This document shows positions 22,469 through 32,343 of a DNA stretch of 56,836 nucleotides, piece by piece. A model generated the notes under the pieces. It had not been told where the DNA came from. It made no database searches and saw nothing but the letters and a program-made list of their open reading frames with translations. The DNA is from a virus, in the IMG/VR virus record IMGVR_UViG_3300037147_000155, positions 1 to 56,836 of that record; one strand, given 5' to 3'. The translations under genes were made by a program, and so were the position numbers. Within the stretch, counting starts at the first letter, position 1, and the number at the start of each line of letters is the position of its first letter.

Positions 22469-25400
22469 ATGAAGTGGACAATCAGCATCATCTTGACACT
22501 CATAGCGCTGCTGACCATGGCTCAGTCGGCCACGGCCCAGGCTGGCTACACGACCGTCACCGGCACCGTGGTCGATGCCAACTCAGTTCCCTACGTGGCT
22601 GGCAACTACAACGTGACCTTCGTCAACACGACCGGACAACAGGCGATGTTTCAGGGCAGCGTTCTCAACCAGACAACCTTCAGCGGCAAGTTGACCTCTA
22701 CCGCCACCTTCTCGATCGTGCTGCCAGCGAACTCCGGTGCGGGCGCTATTAGCCCGCTGGGCACGCAATGGAACTTCAGCTTTACCGCCAGCGACGGCGG
22801 CTCCCCCTTCAACATCAACGCGACCATCACTGGCTCCACTCAGTCGCTCAGCACTGCAATCGCCGCTGCCGCGCCCATTCTCACCTTCACTATCGGCGGA
22901 CCAAGCGGCGAGCCAATCCCCGTCGGCCCCTCCGCTGACTGCCCCGCATCGAATGGCACCTTGAGTTACTGGATTCCCTGTGCGGGTGGCGGTCCTCCAA
23001 CTGGGGCCGCCGGGGGCGTATTGGCTGGTACATATCCCAACCCCACCTGTTCAACATGCGCCATTACCGCGAATCCACTTTCCCAATTCGCACCCACAAC
23101 CTCAGCCCAGCTTCGAGGTGTACTCAGCGATGAGACCGGAACAGGCGCAGCCGTCTTCGGAACCTCGCCAACTCTAATCACTCCTGCTCTTGGCACTCCT
23201 ACTGCATTAGTTCTAACAAGCGCGACGGGATTGCCCCTGTCTACCGGAGTGGTCGGTCAATTGCCAATCGGCAGCGTAGGCAGCGCGGGTTTGAGTGGGA
23301 CATCTCCCATCGCGATTGCTTCTACCGGTGTGATTAGTTGCACCACTTGCGGAGTGATCACGGTACCGGTGGGAGCTGATCCTTCGGGCGCAACTGATTC
23401 TCGCGTTGCTTTACAGGCGGCACTGACCATAGGGGCAACCACACCTTATCCGGCAGTATTTATCCCGGCAGGAAGCTACATAGTCTCTTCGCCAGGCCTA
23501 AGCTGCCCGTCAAGTTCCTGCAAGATATTTGGCTCAGGCGGTAACACTACCTCAATCCAGGCCAGCGCCAGCGGCTACAACACACTGGTAATTGGAGGAC
23601 CATACGTCTCGCAAAACCCGTCAGGATGGACAAAGGACATCGCAGTTAGCGGCTCCGGAAGGCCAGGTTCGATAACTGGGGTTTCAGCACTCCAACTCAA
23701 TGATGTGCAGAACTACCGCATCGAAAATGTCAGCCTCTATAACGACGACATCGGGCTTGACCTCATAAATAATTGCTACGGGCTTCTTGCCGAGAATATT
23801 CGCGGAGGTGGTGGAAGTCTAAATGTCGGCATCAACCTCCGCACGGGATCACAATCGGGATCGGACCTTGTTTTTAACAGCGTATGGGTGGAAGGGATAT
23901 TCGCAGGTGTGTCTATATCCCCCGGTGGAGGAGGATATCACTTCTATGGTGGGCAGCTTGGCACAGATCTAAACTTCGGTTCCGCGAACGACCTTGCCGG
24001 GACCGTCGTCATGGGCAAGGACTACATCACAGGGTCTACGGCTGGCGGCGGGACAAGCGCCAATTTCGATGGAACGAGCTTTGAGGGCACCAACTACGCC
24101 TGGGTGTTCCGTGCGTACGGATCTGCTTATCTCTTTACCAATGAAATCGCCATGAACCCATCGAACGCCAGCTATCCCGCCATTGGCGTCTACAAGAACA
24201 CCACCTTCGGCACGGGCCAGCTTGAGATGCGCGGCAGCTCAATCAGTGGCGCATGGGCTAACACGAATACCGGCGGGGCCTTGATAGTCGTATCCGGAGT
24301 GACGCAAAGCCTCAATCCCTATCCAATCATCGAAGAGGGGACAATCGTAACTGGGAGCACGCCATATATAAATGGGGTTGCCACGAATATATCTTCGATC
24401 ACCGACCAATCGGGCGTGCAGCAATACGCTACTTCTCACAGTGGCCAAGGCATCGAACATAATGGCCTTCTTTTTAGGAATAACGGCGGGGTTCTACAGA
24501 CATCCTTGAACCAGGGAGGTACTTGGGGCAACGTTCCGCAGCTAACAACTATCGGTGACGTGGGCTACGGAGGCTCTTCGGGAACTCCCACACGCCTTCC
24601 AGGAAACACCACGAACACCGATCAAGTTCTAGTCTCACACGGCACGGGCGGCGCGGCAGCAGCACCTACCACGAAAACATGCGTCTCTGGAACAGGAGGA
24701 GCGGGAACTTCCACCACGTGCACCTGGAGTACTCCGCCACAAGCAGGAGAGTTCGTTGCCATCGCGGTCAACAACTTCACCTCGGCTACCTACACGGTGA
24801 CGGACTCCGCAGCCAACTCTTATAGCGCGTATGGCAGTGTTCACAGTTCAGCCTCAACCGGCTACACGCAAACATTTTACTTCGGCCCCCTCGCCGCGCC
24901 CATCACCACCACGACGGTGACGGCGACTGCGGGCAGCTATTTGAACATAGCTGGGCAGACAGCCGCAAACATTGCAACCTCTTCGCCGACAGATGGGCAA
25001 GGCACGATAGACGCGACTGGAACGGCGAATGTTCCCCCGAACGGTTATTCTCCGATCACACTGGGATCCCCGATCACGACCACTGTAAATGGCGACTATA
25101 TTTTCTGCCCCACCTATGGACAATATCTCAGCGCACTTTCTCCAGGAGTTGGTTTCACTCAAGGTTCGCAATTAGGGAATATGTACTATCCCCTAGAAAC
25201 TAATTCTTTATCGCAGTATCTAGTGCAAGCGACAGCAGGGGCTATCACTCCAAGCATGATAGGCACGCAGGGGCTCATATCCACAATGACTTGCAGCGCG
25301 TTCAAGTCTGCCGGGGGATCAGTGGGAGGGGGAACTGCGGCAGCTCCTTATCTAACGAGCACTCCAAGTTTCGCCAAGGTTCTTACTGCCTCAAATTGTT

Positions 25401-25696
25401 CTAACTCAGCTTCTCCAGCGGTATGTGGCTCGGCAGCATCGGGTAGCGTAGCTCTCCCGACAGGAACTAATCCGACTCTCGTTGTAAACTCGACTGCTGT
25501 CACAGCCAACAGCCAGATCATGCTCACTGTGGATGAGAGCCTAGGGACCAAGCTGAGCGTCACCTGCAATACAACGCTATCCACCTTGCTCAACCCAGTA
25601 GTCACAGCGCGCACGGCGGCTACTAGCTTCACTTTCACGATTGGCGCGATCATCGCCACCAACCCAGCATGTGTCAGCTACACGATCATAAACTGA
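22469..25696 (+). CDS. large secreted beta-helix protein with N-terminal signal peptide
   Basis: The start at 22469 follows AAAGGGAGCCAGCTC and gives a signal peptide, MKWTISIILTLIALLTMAQS, ending near ATAQ|AG. Residues 25-150 form a beta-sandwich (YTTVTGTVVDANSVPYVAGN to FSFTASDGG) shared with the next gene. A collagen/phage-fibre-like linker follows, then a pectate-lyase-type beta-helix starting GADPSGATDSRVALQAALTI and FIPAGSYIVSS. The C-terminal third is Thr/Ser/Gly-rich. In total 1075 residues: a tailspike or depolymerase by fold, but export by Sec is unusual for a virion protein. Confidence 0.75.
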   Translation: MKWTISIILTLIALLTMAQSATAQAGYTTVTGTVVDANSVPYVAGNYNVTFVNTTGQQAMFQGSVLNQTTFSGKLTSTATFSIVLPANSGAGAISPLGTQWNFSFTASDGGSPFNINATITGSTQSLSTAIAAAAPILTFTIGGPSGEPIPVGPSADCPASNGTLSYWIPCAGGGPPTGAAGGVLAGTYPNPTCSTCAITANPLSQFAPTTSAQLRGVLSDETGTGAAVFGTSPTLITPALGTPTALVLTSATGLPLSTGVVGQLPIGSVGSAGLSGTSPIAIASTGVISCTTCGVITVPVGADPSGATDSRVALQAALTIGATTPYPAVFIPAGSYIVSSPGLSCPSSSCKIFGSGGNTTSIQASASGYNTLVIGGPYVSQNPSGWTKDIAVSGSGRPGSITGVSALQLNDVQNYRIENVSLYNDDIGLDLINNCYGLLAENIRGGGGSLNVGINLRTGSQSGSDLVFNSVWVEGIFAGVSISPGGGGYHFYGGQLGTDLNFGSANDLAGTVVMGKDYITGSTAGGGTSANFDGTSFEGTNYAWVFRAYGSAYLFTNEIAMNPSNASYPAIGVYKNTTFGTGQLEMRGSSISGAWANTNTGGALIVVSGVTQSLNPYPIIEEGTIVTGSTPYINGVATNISSITDQSGVQQYATSHSGQGIEHNGLLFRNNGGVLQTSLNQGGTWGNVPQLTTIGDVGYGGSSGTPTRLPGNTTNTDQVLVSHGTGGAAAAPTTKTCVSGTGGAGTSTTCTWSTPPQAGEFVAIAVNNFTSATYTVTDSAANSYSAYGSVHSSASTGYTQTFYFGPLAAPITTTTVTATAGSYLNIAGQTAANIATSSPTDGQGTIDATGTANVPPNGYSPITLGSPITTTVNGDYIFCPTYGQYLSALSPGVGFTQGSQLGNMYYPLETNSLSQYLVQATAGAITPSMIGTQGLISTMTCSAFKSAGGSVGGGTAAAPYLTSTPSFAKVLTASNCSNSASPAVCGSAASGSVALPTGTNPTLVVNSTAVTANSQIMLTVDESLGTKLSVTCNTTLSTLLNPVVTARTAATSFTFTIGAIIATNPACVSYTIIN

Positions 25697-25707
25697 TGAG
25701 GGTCAGG

Positions 25708-27777
25708 ATGATTAGACGATTACTATGGCTGATGTTGTTGGGGCTGCTGAGCAGCCTGCCCACGTTGGCCCAACAGGGATTCACTGTTGTCAGTGGCACG
25801 GTCGTGGACAGCAATGGATCAGTCTACTCCAACGCTACCTTCAATGTGGGATTCGTGAATCCAGGCACCCCAGCAGGTGTGCTGCCCCTGCTCAACGGCT
25901 CCACGTTTCAGCAACAATATGTGGGAGTAGTCACCGACTCCTTCGGGCGCTTCTCGCTGGCCATCCCCGACAACAATGTGATCGCCCTCTCGGGGGCGCT
26001 GAACACGCAATGGAACTTTAGTTTCTGCAGCGTGCTATACCCGGCACCCAACCAAAAATACTGCTTCAACACGAACTTGACGATCACCGGCCCGACGATG
26101 AATATCAGTACTCAATTGACTGCTGCAGCGGCGATCTTGCCCCCTATAGGAGGCGGTGCGACATTGGCCTTCTTATATACGCAGGCCACCCCTGCAACTA
26201 GCTGGGAAATCGTCCACAACTTGAATACGCCCTCGGTGACGTTTGATTGTTTCGATGCGAACCAGCAATACGTGGTACCAGACACGGTCACTAACACCAA
26301 TGTAAACACTTTGATGGTAACCTTCACTGTGGCGCAAGCAGGAACCTGCATAGTGTTAGGCGCTGGAGCCGCCAGCTCAACGAGTGGAGGAGGTGGCGCT
26401 ACCCTGACAGCCACGCAAAACGGTTTCGGTTCATCCGGGAACGCATTGACTGGCGACCCTACCTACACATTCAATTCCACCACAAAAAATGAACAAGTAC
26501 CTTCAATCAACCAAACTATCTACATCGACGGCGTGAAATATCCGCAATCCGACATTGGGGCCGGGATTAATGCTGCTTACGCTGCGCTCCCGGCGAATGG
26601 CGGAACAATCATCATTCCCGCAAGCGCTACCTGCTACCAAACATCGACGGCCATGAACTTTGCGACCGAAGGCAAGTTCCCCCTTATCGTTTCTTCCCCT
26701 GGCGGATCAGCCTGCATCCAGTGGACCTCGACAACTGGCACGGCGATAACTTTCAACTCAGGAGAAGGCGTTCTCGCTACTCACCCGCGAGCATTCGGAT
26801 TGCGCGATATTGAACTTGTAGGACCGAACGGAAGCACGGGACCCACGAACATTTGCACGTCCCTTTCAGGCGTGACAGCGACAGCACTTCTACTCGGTGG
26901 CACGAATGGAGCAGAAGGATTTGGCGCTTACGGAATCAACATCAATTGCTTTGGGACGGGCGTGACCTACGGGAACAATACCTGGGGCACACTGTTCAAA
27001 CACGGCACGATCCGCAACAACACAAAAGACCTGAACATTACGGGCTCCCTCTCGAACACAGGCGAGCAACTAGCCTTCGATGAAATCTCCTGGATTTACG
27101 ACCTGGCATCAGCCCCGGCCTGCGTAGTGAACATGAATCCTACCGGGATCACACTCGAAACCGAGTTCGTAAATAACTCGTTCGATGGCGCGGAATTCTG
27201 CCCTCTCGGCATCTCTCACCTGATCAATCCGCACTTTGAGAATCCAGGGAACAATATGACGTTCCCGTTCATCGTGAACTCGGCCAACCTGGAGATTTTA
27301 GGCGGAACATTCCTTGAGGACTACACTTCGACATTTGTACCCAACGAGTACATCGCCAACACGGGAAATAACGCCGTCCTGCTCCTGCATGGGTTCAACG
27401 CCTACGCTGGATCGGTGCTCAGCTACTTCGTGGGCGATGCCAATAACGCTGTAACCAATATCGATGGGCTGATGACCGGCACGTTTTCTTGGTCCGCGTG
27501 GATCAACCATACCGGAACGGGAACCTGTCTGATTGACGGTTACGGTACCGCATCTGGGGTCGGAGACTTCTACTCTTGCCAGCCGATAATCTTCCGAGGA
27601 GGCATCCAGCTCAATAATCCCGTGACTACTCTCCCATCAGCAAGTGCAGCTAATACAGGGCAGGTGATGACAGTTAGTAATTCAACCACCGTGGTAACTG
27701 AAGGACAGGTATGTGCGCTCAGCGGTTCTAGTTTTGCTATCGCTATATCTACTGGTTCCGTATGGAAATGCTTCTAA
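25708..27777 (+). CDS. secreted beta-helix protein, paralogue of upstream gene
   Basis: MIRRLLWLMLLGLLSSLPTL then AQQ is a signal peptide; GAGGGTC lies before this ATG, and ATG 25696 is an in-frame alternative. Residues 23-140 (GFTVVSGTVVDSNGSVYSNA, TQWNFSFCSV) repeat the N-terminal domain of the gene at 22469. A beta-helix follows from YIDGVKYPQSDIGAGINAAY and GGTIIIPASATCYQ. In total 689 residues, probably a polysaccharide-binding or -cleaving protein. The C-terminal end (TEGQVCALSGSSFAIAIS) is a small terminal cap. Confidence 0.75.
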   Translation: MIRRLLWLMLLGLLSSLPTLAQQGFTVVSGTVVDSNGSVYSNATFNVGFVNPGTPAGVLPLLNGSTFQQQYVGVVTDSFGRFSLAIPDNNVIALSGALNTQWNFSFCSVLYPAPNQKYCFNTNLTITGPTMNISTQLTAAAAILPPIGGGATLAFLYTQATPATSWEIVHNLNTPSVTFDCFDANQQYVVPDTVTNTNVNTLMVTFTVAQAGTCIVLGAGAASSTSGGGGATLTATQNGFGSSGNALTGDPTYTFNSTTKNEQVPSINQTIYIDGVKYPQSDIGAGINAAYAALPANGGTIIIPASATCYQTSTAMNFATEGKFPLIVSSPGGSACIQWTSTTGTAITFNSGEGVLATHPRAFGLRDIELVGPNGSTGPTNICTSLSGVTATALLLGGTNGAEGFGAYGININCFGTGVTYGNNTWGTLFKHGTIRNNTKDLNITGSLSNTGEQLAFDEISWIYDLASAPACVVNMNPTGITLETEFVNNSFDGAEFCPLGISHLINPHFENPGNNMTFPFIVNSANLEILGGTFLEDYTSTFVPNEYIANTGNNAVLLLHGFNAYAGSVLSYFVGDANNAVTNIDGLMTGTFSWSAWINHTGTGTCLIDGYGTASGVGDFYSCQPIIFRGGIQLNNPVTTLPSASAANTGQVMTVSNSTTVVTEGQVCALSGSSFAIAISTGSVWKCF

Positions 27778-27801
27778 TTCCATACGTTGATTGAGGCGGC
27801 T

Positions 27802-28740
27802 ATGATTAAACGATCCTTGATACTGTTGACGCTAATCATTGGCCTGACTCTGACCGCTCAGGCGCAGACCGCTGGTACGCAAGTTGGCCGGGTGTCTTTA
27901 ACCCAAGGAGCGTCGGTAAGTCAGCAAGGATACATAGCTGGAGGCTCAATCATTCTTGGTCAGCTTGTCACCATCAATTCATCGGGGCAGGTAATCGCCG
28001 CGACGACTTCCACAACCGATGGGGTCATCGGCGTCGCCAAGAATAGTGGGACAACCTCACAGCCAGTAGATGTAGCCCTAATCGGGCAGGTAGCTGCCTT
28101 ATCAGATGGTACCTGCTCACAAGGTCAACTACTGCAAATTTCCATTATCTCTGCTGGGCGTGTTAACTGTACACCGTCTATCATCAATCAGCAAATCGGT
28201 ATAAGCGATTCCAGCGTAGCTGGACCGGGAAATATCACCGCGGTATTGACAGGTGGCGGGTCGTCTGGCAGCAGTGGTGGCGCGAACACGACGCTATCGA
28301 ACCTCGGCACGACGGCTCTTAACGCCGATCTGATGTGCGCCACCGCAGGGAGCTGCAACCTTGGATCCGCCGCGGATCCAGTCAACGGAGTCTACTTGAA
28401 ATTCTTCCAGCTGAATACTCCAGGGGCGCTGATACTCGGCTACCCTGGTCCCTGCGCTGCCCCCGGCCCCAGCCAAATCGGCTCATGTTTTGGCGACTCC
28501 AATGGGGCGATCGATGATTGGGATGGCTATTCGGCTACCTTTAGGCCTCACGCGCTGGCGCTCGTGCCGGGCACCTTCGCGGCCTTGAGCGCTGAGTATC
28601 CCTGTCCTGGCTCGGAAGGGCAAGGGGGTTCAGTAACCGACTCGACCACGAACACATGGGGGGCGACAGTAGTCGGCGGCGGGGCGGATCATGTTCTGGC
28701 GTACTGTGACGGCAGCGCTTGGACTGTCGCGGCTAAATAA
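27802..28740 (+). CDS. secreted small fibre-like protein
   Basis: The start follows GAGGCGGCT and gives the signal peptide MIKRSLILLTLIIGLTLTAQ, cleaved near AQA. The 312-residue product begins with a head-fibre-like beta domain (GGSIILGQLVTINSSGQVIA; DGVIGVAKNSGTTSQPVDVA), the pattern of phage DUF2190-type decoration proteins, then a Ser/Gly linker and a C-terminal domain ending WTVAAK. The last codons are echoed after the inserted HNH gene at 29270. Confidence 0.65.
   Translation: MIKRSLILLTLIIGLTLTAQAQTAGTQVGRVSLTQGASVSQQGYIAGGSIILGQLVTINSSGQVIAATTSTTDGVIGVAKNSGTTSQPVDVALIGQVAALSDGTCSQGQLLQISIISAGRVNCTPSIINQQIGISDSSVAGPGNITAVLTGGGSSGSSGGANTTLSNLGTTALNADLMCATAGSCNLGSAADPVNGVYLKFFQLNTPGALILGYPGPCAAPGPSQIGSCFGDSNGAIDDWDGYSATFRPHALALVPGTFAALSAEYPCPGSEGQGGSVTDSTTNTWGATVVGGGADHVLAYCDGSAWTVAAK
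28720..28740 (+). repeat. gene-end sequence duplicated around inserted HNH, left copy
   Basis: Codons for WTVAAK-stop end the gene at 28740. The same peptide-coding stretch, with synonymous changes, recurs at 29270-29290 on the other side of the HNH gene. This suggests recombination between related gene ends when the endonuclease cassette entered. Confidence 0.6.
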
Positions 28741-29245
28741 TATGACGCCAACTAATACGAAGCCTGATCTGAGAAATACTTTGCTTGTTGACGCCAAATC
28801 GTTGCGCCAAAACTTTCCCTGGCTCAATACTCTGCCTTATTTCGCGTACGGCTTCTTCCGTGAGTCTAGAGTTTCCACAAGTTTCCCCCCGCGGCATCTT
28901 CCCATTGCGATAAGCGTGCATCCAGTTTTCACGGCTAGTCATGTACTCCAAGTTTGCAGGCCAGCGATTATCTGTCTTCTTGCCATTCTTGTGATTGGCA
29001 GTATGTCCATCTGGGCACACCCCTACGAAACTTCCCATCACAAGAGAGTGAACTTTACGGTACGCGGTTTTTCCAGCGGCACTCAGGTGAACTACTTTGT
29101 ACCCATAGAAATCAATAGTGGGATTCAGAATCTTCCCAACATGGGTATGCGGACCTGGTGCTATCCTTCGTACGCGGCCTCTGTCAGAAACTTGGTAGTA
29201 ATCATCAAAGCCAAAAACTGGAAGCCATTTTTCGGAGTTACCCAT
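28733..29245 (-). CDS. NUMOD4-HNH homing endonuclease, antisense in tail region
   Basis: A 170-residue protein. The N-terminal NUMOD4 motif, EKWLPVFGFDDYYQVSDRGR, is followed by the HNH core (VHSLVMGSFVGVCPDGHTAN then HKNGKKTDNRWPANLEYMT). A C-terminal helix-turn-helix follows (LTEEAVREIRQSIEPGKVLA; RFGVNKQSISQIRLR). It lies opposite to the surrounding late genes, so it needs its own promoter. Its stop overlaps the end of the upstream gene by 8 bases. Coding composition is AT-richer than its neighbours, as expected for a mobile gene. Confidence 0.9.
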   Translation of the reverse strand: MGNSEKWLPVFGFDDYYQVSDRGRVRRIAPGPHTHVGKILNPTIDFYGYKVVHLSAAGKTAYRKVHSLVMGSFVGVCPDGHTANHKNGKKTDNRWPANLEYMTSRENWMHAYRNGKMPRGETCGNSRLTEEAVREIRQSIEPGKVLAQRFGVNKQSISQIRLRISWRHII

Positions 29246-29269
29246 AAGGATCTATTGTATCACACAAAA

Positions 29270-29290
29270 TGGACGGTGGCTGCGAAATGA
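29270..29290 (+). repeat. gene-end sequence duplicated around inserted HNH, right copy
   Basis: TGGACGGTGGCTGCGAAATG corresponds to WTVAAK-stop and overlaps the ATG of the next gene (29287). Without the HNH insertion, either copy would join the upstream gene directly to the next by a stop-start overlap. Confidence 0.6.
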
Positions 29291-32200
29291 TGAAGCGACT
29301 TTTGACATTGCTGACCTTACTGTTCGGCCTGACCTGGACGGCCAACGCTCAATTTACCTGTCCACCCTCGTGTGCCCGGCTGACCTCCAACGCGACCAAC
29401 AGCATCGTTCCGCAGGGTGGATTTGGGTCGGCGTTCCGCGCTTATGTGTACGGTAAGACCTTTCAGGCTCCCAATGCGGTCAATGCCGTCACCTGGAGCA
29501 TCTCAGTAGGCACCCTCCCTGCTGGCCTGACCCTGGGTGCGTCCACCAGCAATACGGCCACGATCGTAGGCACCCCAACCGGCACCGGATCGTCGGCATT
29601 CACCTTAAAGGGAGTCGATAGCATTGGGCAGATATTCCTGCTGCCCACCACGATTACTGTCTATGTGTCCACTGGAGTGTCGGTGACGCCAACGGGCCAG
29701 AGCATCAAGACCGGGGCGACCCTGCAACTTACCGCCCTCAGCCTAGAGTCAGACTCCATCACCACTCTCCAAATATCGTCGATCGCTACATGGGCATGTA
29801 GTGGGACCGGCTACTCATCGATCTCCATGAGCGGCCTGTTCACCGCCAGCGGCTCGACTGGTTCGCCATCCTGCACGGCGGCGTTCGATAGCCAGACCAG
29901 CGCGGGGGTCACCATCACCATTGGCTCATCTGTCCCGACGATCACCAACTCAGCCACATTGCCAGCGCCATGCGATATAAATTTTCCATGCCCAGGATTG
30001 CAGCTGAATGCCACGGGAGGCGTAACTCTTCCTTACGTGTGGACTATTACCAGCGGAGCACCTGCGGGATGCACAACCTCGGTATCTTCGACAGGCTTCT
30101 ATGCCTGCACGCCAACGACGGCGACGACATATTCTAGTTTCATCATTCAAGTTTGCGACAGCGCGGGCTCACCGAATTGCACCTCAAAGACTTTCACTCA
30201 GGTGGTCGGGTCGCTCTCTTCCATCGCGGTTACAGGGATGGCTTCCATCTCAGTTAATGGGAGCACTCAGCTAACCGCGACCGGGACATATAGCGGCGCT
30301 GGCACGCACGATATTACCATTGGCACTGGTGGTGGCACGGTCGCATGGACCTACATCCGAGGTAATAACGTCATTAATTCCTCGACGACCACCGCAGTCG
30401 TACCGCTCAACAATGTCGTCGCTGGTGACACGATTATTTGCGCCCCCATCTACGTTAACGGCGCGGGGTCCGGTCAAACGCTTACGAGCGTGAAGGACCA
30501 AGCAGCGGCAGCCTTCACTGCTACCACGCATTCGCCAACAACTTTTCTCGCAAGCGTTGGGCAAGCGTGGATGTACTACCAACTCAGCGCGGCAGGCGGC
30601 AACGAGACATTCACTGGAACGTGGTCAACTGTTGGAGCAGCCTTCGGAATGGGATGCGACGAATTTAGGGCCTCGGGAGGAACGCCAGCATATGACGTGG
30701 ACGCCGCGCAATCCTCCGGAGCGTCGGGTACCGCCAACACTGGCCTAACCATCACGCCAGCCGGAGCAGGCAAACTCATCTATGCCGTGGACGTGCCTGT
30801 GAACGCGATCACCGCTGCGGGCGCTCCGTTTACCCTTGGCTCAGGTGGATTCTTCGATGCGGCGGCAACAGAATACTTACTCAGTTCAGTAGCGGGCGCG
30901 AACTCGATCAACTTCGCACAGGCTCCAGCAGGGGCTTATGCGGCAATCGAAGCGGCATTCAGCGTCACGCCAACCAGCGGAGGAGTGGGCACCGTATGGA
31001 CGGCTACTACACTAACCGGCAATGCGCCGTGCTCAGTGAATGGGAGTGGGCTCGTACAAGGGCTAAGTGCTGGGACTTGCAGCGCGAAGGCCGCGGTGGG
31101 TGCGGTAAACGGCACGCTCACTGTCACCGTGACAGCGCCGACCGACACGACCATAACGGTCGCTCCACCCACAGGGTCTCAACTAATTGGAGGACAGTTT
31201 ACATTCTCTGCAACCGGCAATCCCAGCGGCACGATAGACACTGGCGCACCGACCGTCTGGTCATCGAGCAGTCCATCTACCCTATCGATGGTAGGTAATA
31301 TAGGAACGTGTAAGGCTGCTGGGTCGGCAGTGATTACTGCTACCGTGAACTCCAACCTAAGCGGCTCTACCAATGCTCTTACAAATAACCCCATCATTTG
31401 CGTCACGGCGGTCGCGGGGGGCGGGAACCTTTCCAACTGTGTCGTTACCGGCAGTACTCCCACCTCTACCGCGAGTGTGACGGGATGCGCTAATTCCTGG
31501 CCTCCTGCTGGATGGACTCTGGTTATTGCAGATGGAGCGAATGGAGCGCAGCCATCAAATGTAGCCCTCGCGGGCATAACGAAAAAGCTTCCATTCGGTC
31601 ACTCTGGGGCTAATTCCTATGGACTTAATTTAACTGGTAACGGATCGGAAGCTGGCTGGTATGTCAGCGGATCATCCCTCACAACTTTCAGCCAGGTGGA
31701 TATTTCCTATTGGGAATATGACGACAGCAACGCGATGTATGCGAACTCGGATTACTACCTAGTTTCACTTCGCAGCAACTTGGCGTGCTCTGGGCAAGGC
31801 CAAGCTGTCGGCATAAACGCCCAACTCTACAATGTTCCCGTAAATACTGCTTCAGTTCTCAAGGGAGCGTTCTTCTCATCTCCCGTACTGGGAAACCCAG
31901 CCAACAATGCGTGTCAAGGGGCGATCTGGCAGCAGGGTTTCAATATGGGCATCAATGCGGGAGTGTGGCGACAGTACGAATTTCTGATTATCCCTAACAC
32001 GACCGAAACGGGAGGGCAAGTTTTCCCTCCGCCGAATTGCAACAACCTAAGTCCTTCGACCATCGGATGCGGAAATGGAACGATGACGGTGTGGGTAAAT
32101 GGCGTGCAGGTCGTCACTTACCTCAACGCTAATTTGCAAGGGACTCAGACTCTCGGGAGCAATTCTGATACGGCAGTGGAAGTTGGCGGCGTCATGTCAT

Positions 32201-32343
32201 CATTTTCCAACATGAATTTTACTACACCTTGCAACTCATGGAGCGCCACCGGAGGTGGTTCGTGTCCCGGAACTCAGCCAGGCACAGGCGCTCCGCAACC
32301 ATTCCATCGTTATCTTGCCGACATCGTGGTTATCAAGCAATGA
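29287..32343 (+). CDS. large secreted Ig-like repeat protein with lectin-like C-terminus
   Basis: Signal peptide MMKRLLTLLTLLFGLTWTAN then AQ. In total 1018 residues. Successive Ig-type modules follow: a cadherin/putative Ig form (WSISVGTLPAGLTLGASTSN; GTPTGTGSSAFTLKGVDS), Big2-like pieces (ISVNGSTQLTATGTYS), and a second 'GLP'-type module. The C-terminal 250 residues look like a concanavalin-type jelly roll (FSQVDISYWEYDDSNAMYAN; MTVWVNGVQVVTYLN). This suggests adhesion to a cell surface or polysaccharide. Start: the ATG overlaps the duplicated stop, with a second ATG three bases later. Confidence 0.7.
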   Translation: MMKRLLTLLTLLFGLTWTANAQFTCPPSCARLTSNATNSIVPQGGFGSAFRAYVYGKTFQAPNAVNAVTWSISVGTLPAGLTLGASTSNTATIVGTPTGTGSSAFTLKGVDSIGQIFLLPTTITVYVSTGVSVTPTGQSIKTGATLQLTALSLESDSITTLQISSIATWACSGTGYSSISMSGLFTASGSTGSPSCTAAFDSQTSAGVTITIGSSVPTITNSATLPAPCDINFPCPGLQLNATGGVTLPYVWTITSGAPAGCTTSVSSTGFYACTPTTATTYSSFIIQVCDSAGSPNCTSKTFTQVVGSLSSIAVTGMASISVNGSTQLTATGTYSGAGTHDITIGTGGGTVAWTYIRGNNVINSSTTTAVVPLNNVVAGDTIICAPIYVNGAGSGQTLTSVKDQAAAAFTATTHSPTTFLASVGQAWMYYQLSAAGGNETFTGTWSTVGAAFGMGCDEFRASGGTPAYDVDAAQSSGASGTANTGLTITPAGAGKLIYAVDVPVNAITAAGAPFTLGSGGFFDAAATEYLLSSVAGANSINFAQAPAGAYAAIEAAFSVTPTSGGVGTVWTATTLTGNAPCSVNGSGLVQGLSAGTCSAKAAVGAVNGTLTVTVTAPTDTTITVAPPTGSQLIGGQFTFSATGNPSGTIDTGAPTVWSSSSPSTLSMVGNIGTCKAAGSAVITATVNSNLSGSTNALTNNPIICVTAVAGGGNLSNCVVTGSTPTSTASVTGCANSWPPAGWTLVIADGANGAQPSNVALAGITKKLPFGHSGANSYGLNLTGNGSEAGWYVSGSSLTTFSQVDISYWEYDDSNAMYANSDYYLVSLRSNLACSGQGQAVGINAQLYNVPVNTASVLKGAFFSSPVLGNPANNACQGAIWQQGFNMGINAGVWRQYEFLIIPNTTETGGQVFPPPNCNNLSPSTIGCGNGTMTVWVNGVQVVTYLNANLQGTQTLGSNSDTAVEVGGVMSSFSNMNFTTPCNSWSATGGGSCPGTQPGTGAPQPFHRYLADIVVIKQ

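Noticed and set aside
28691-29290. Rightward 199-residue frame across the HNH gene
   Set aside because: It is the antisense of a clear NUMOD4-HNH gene; its end only reproduces the duplicated W-T-V-A-A-K.
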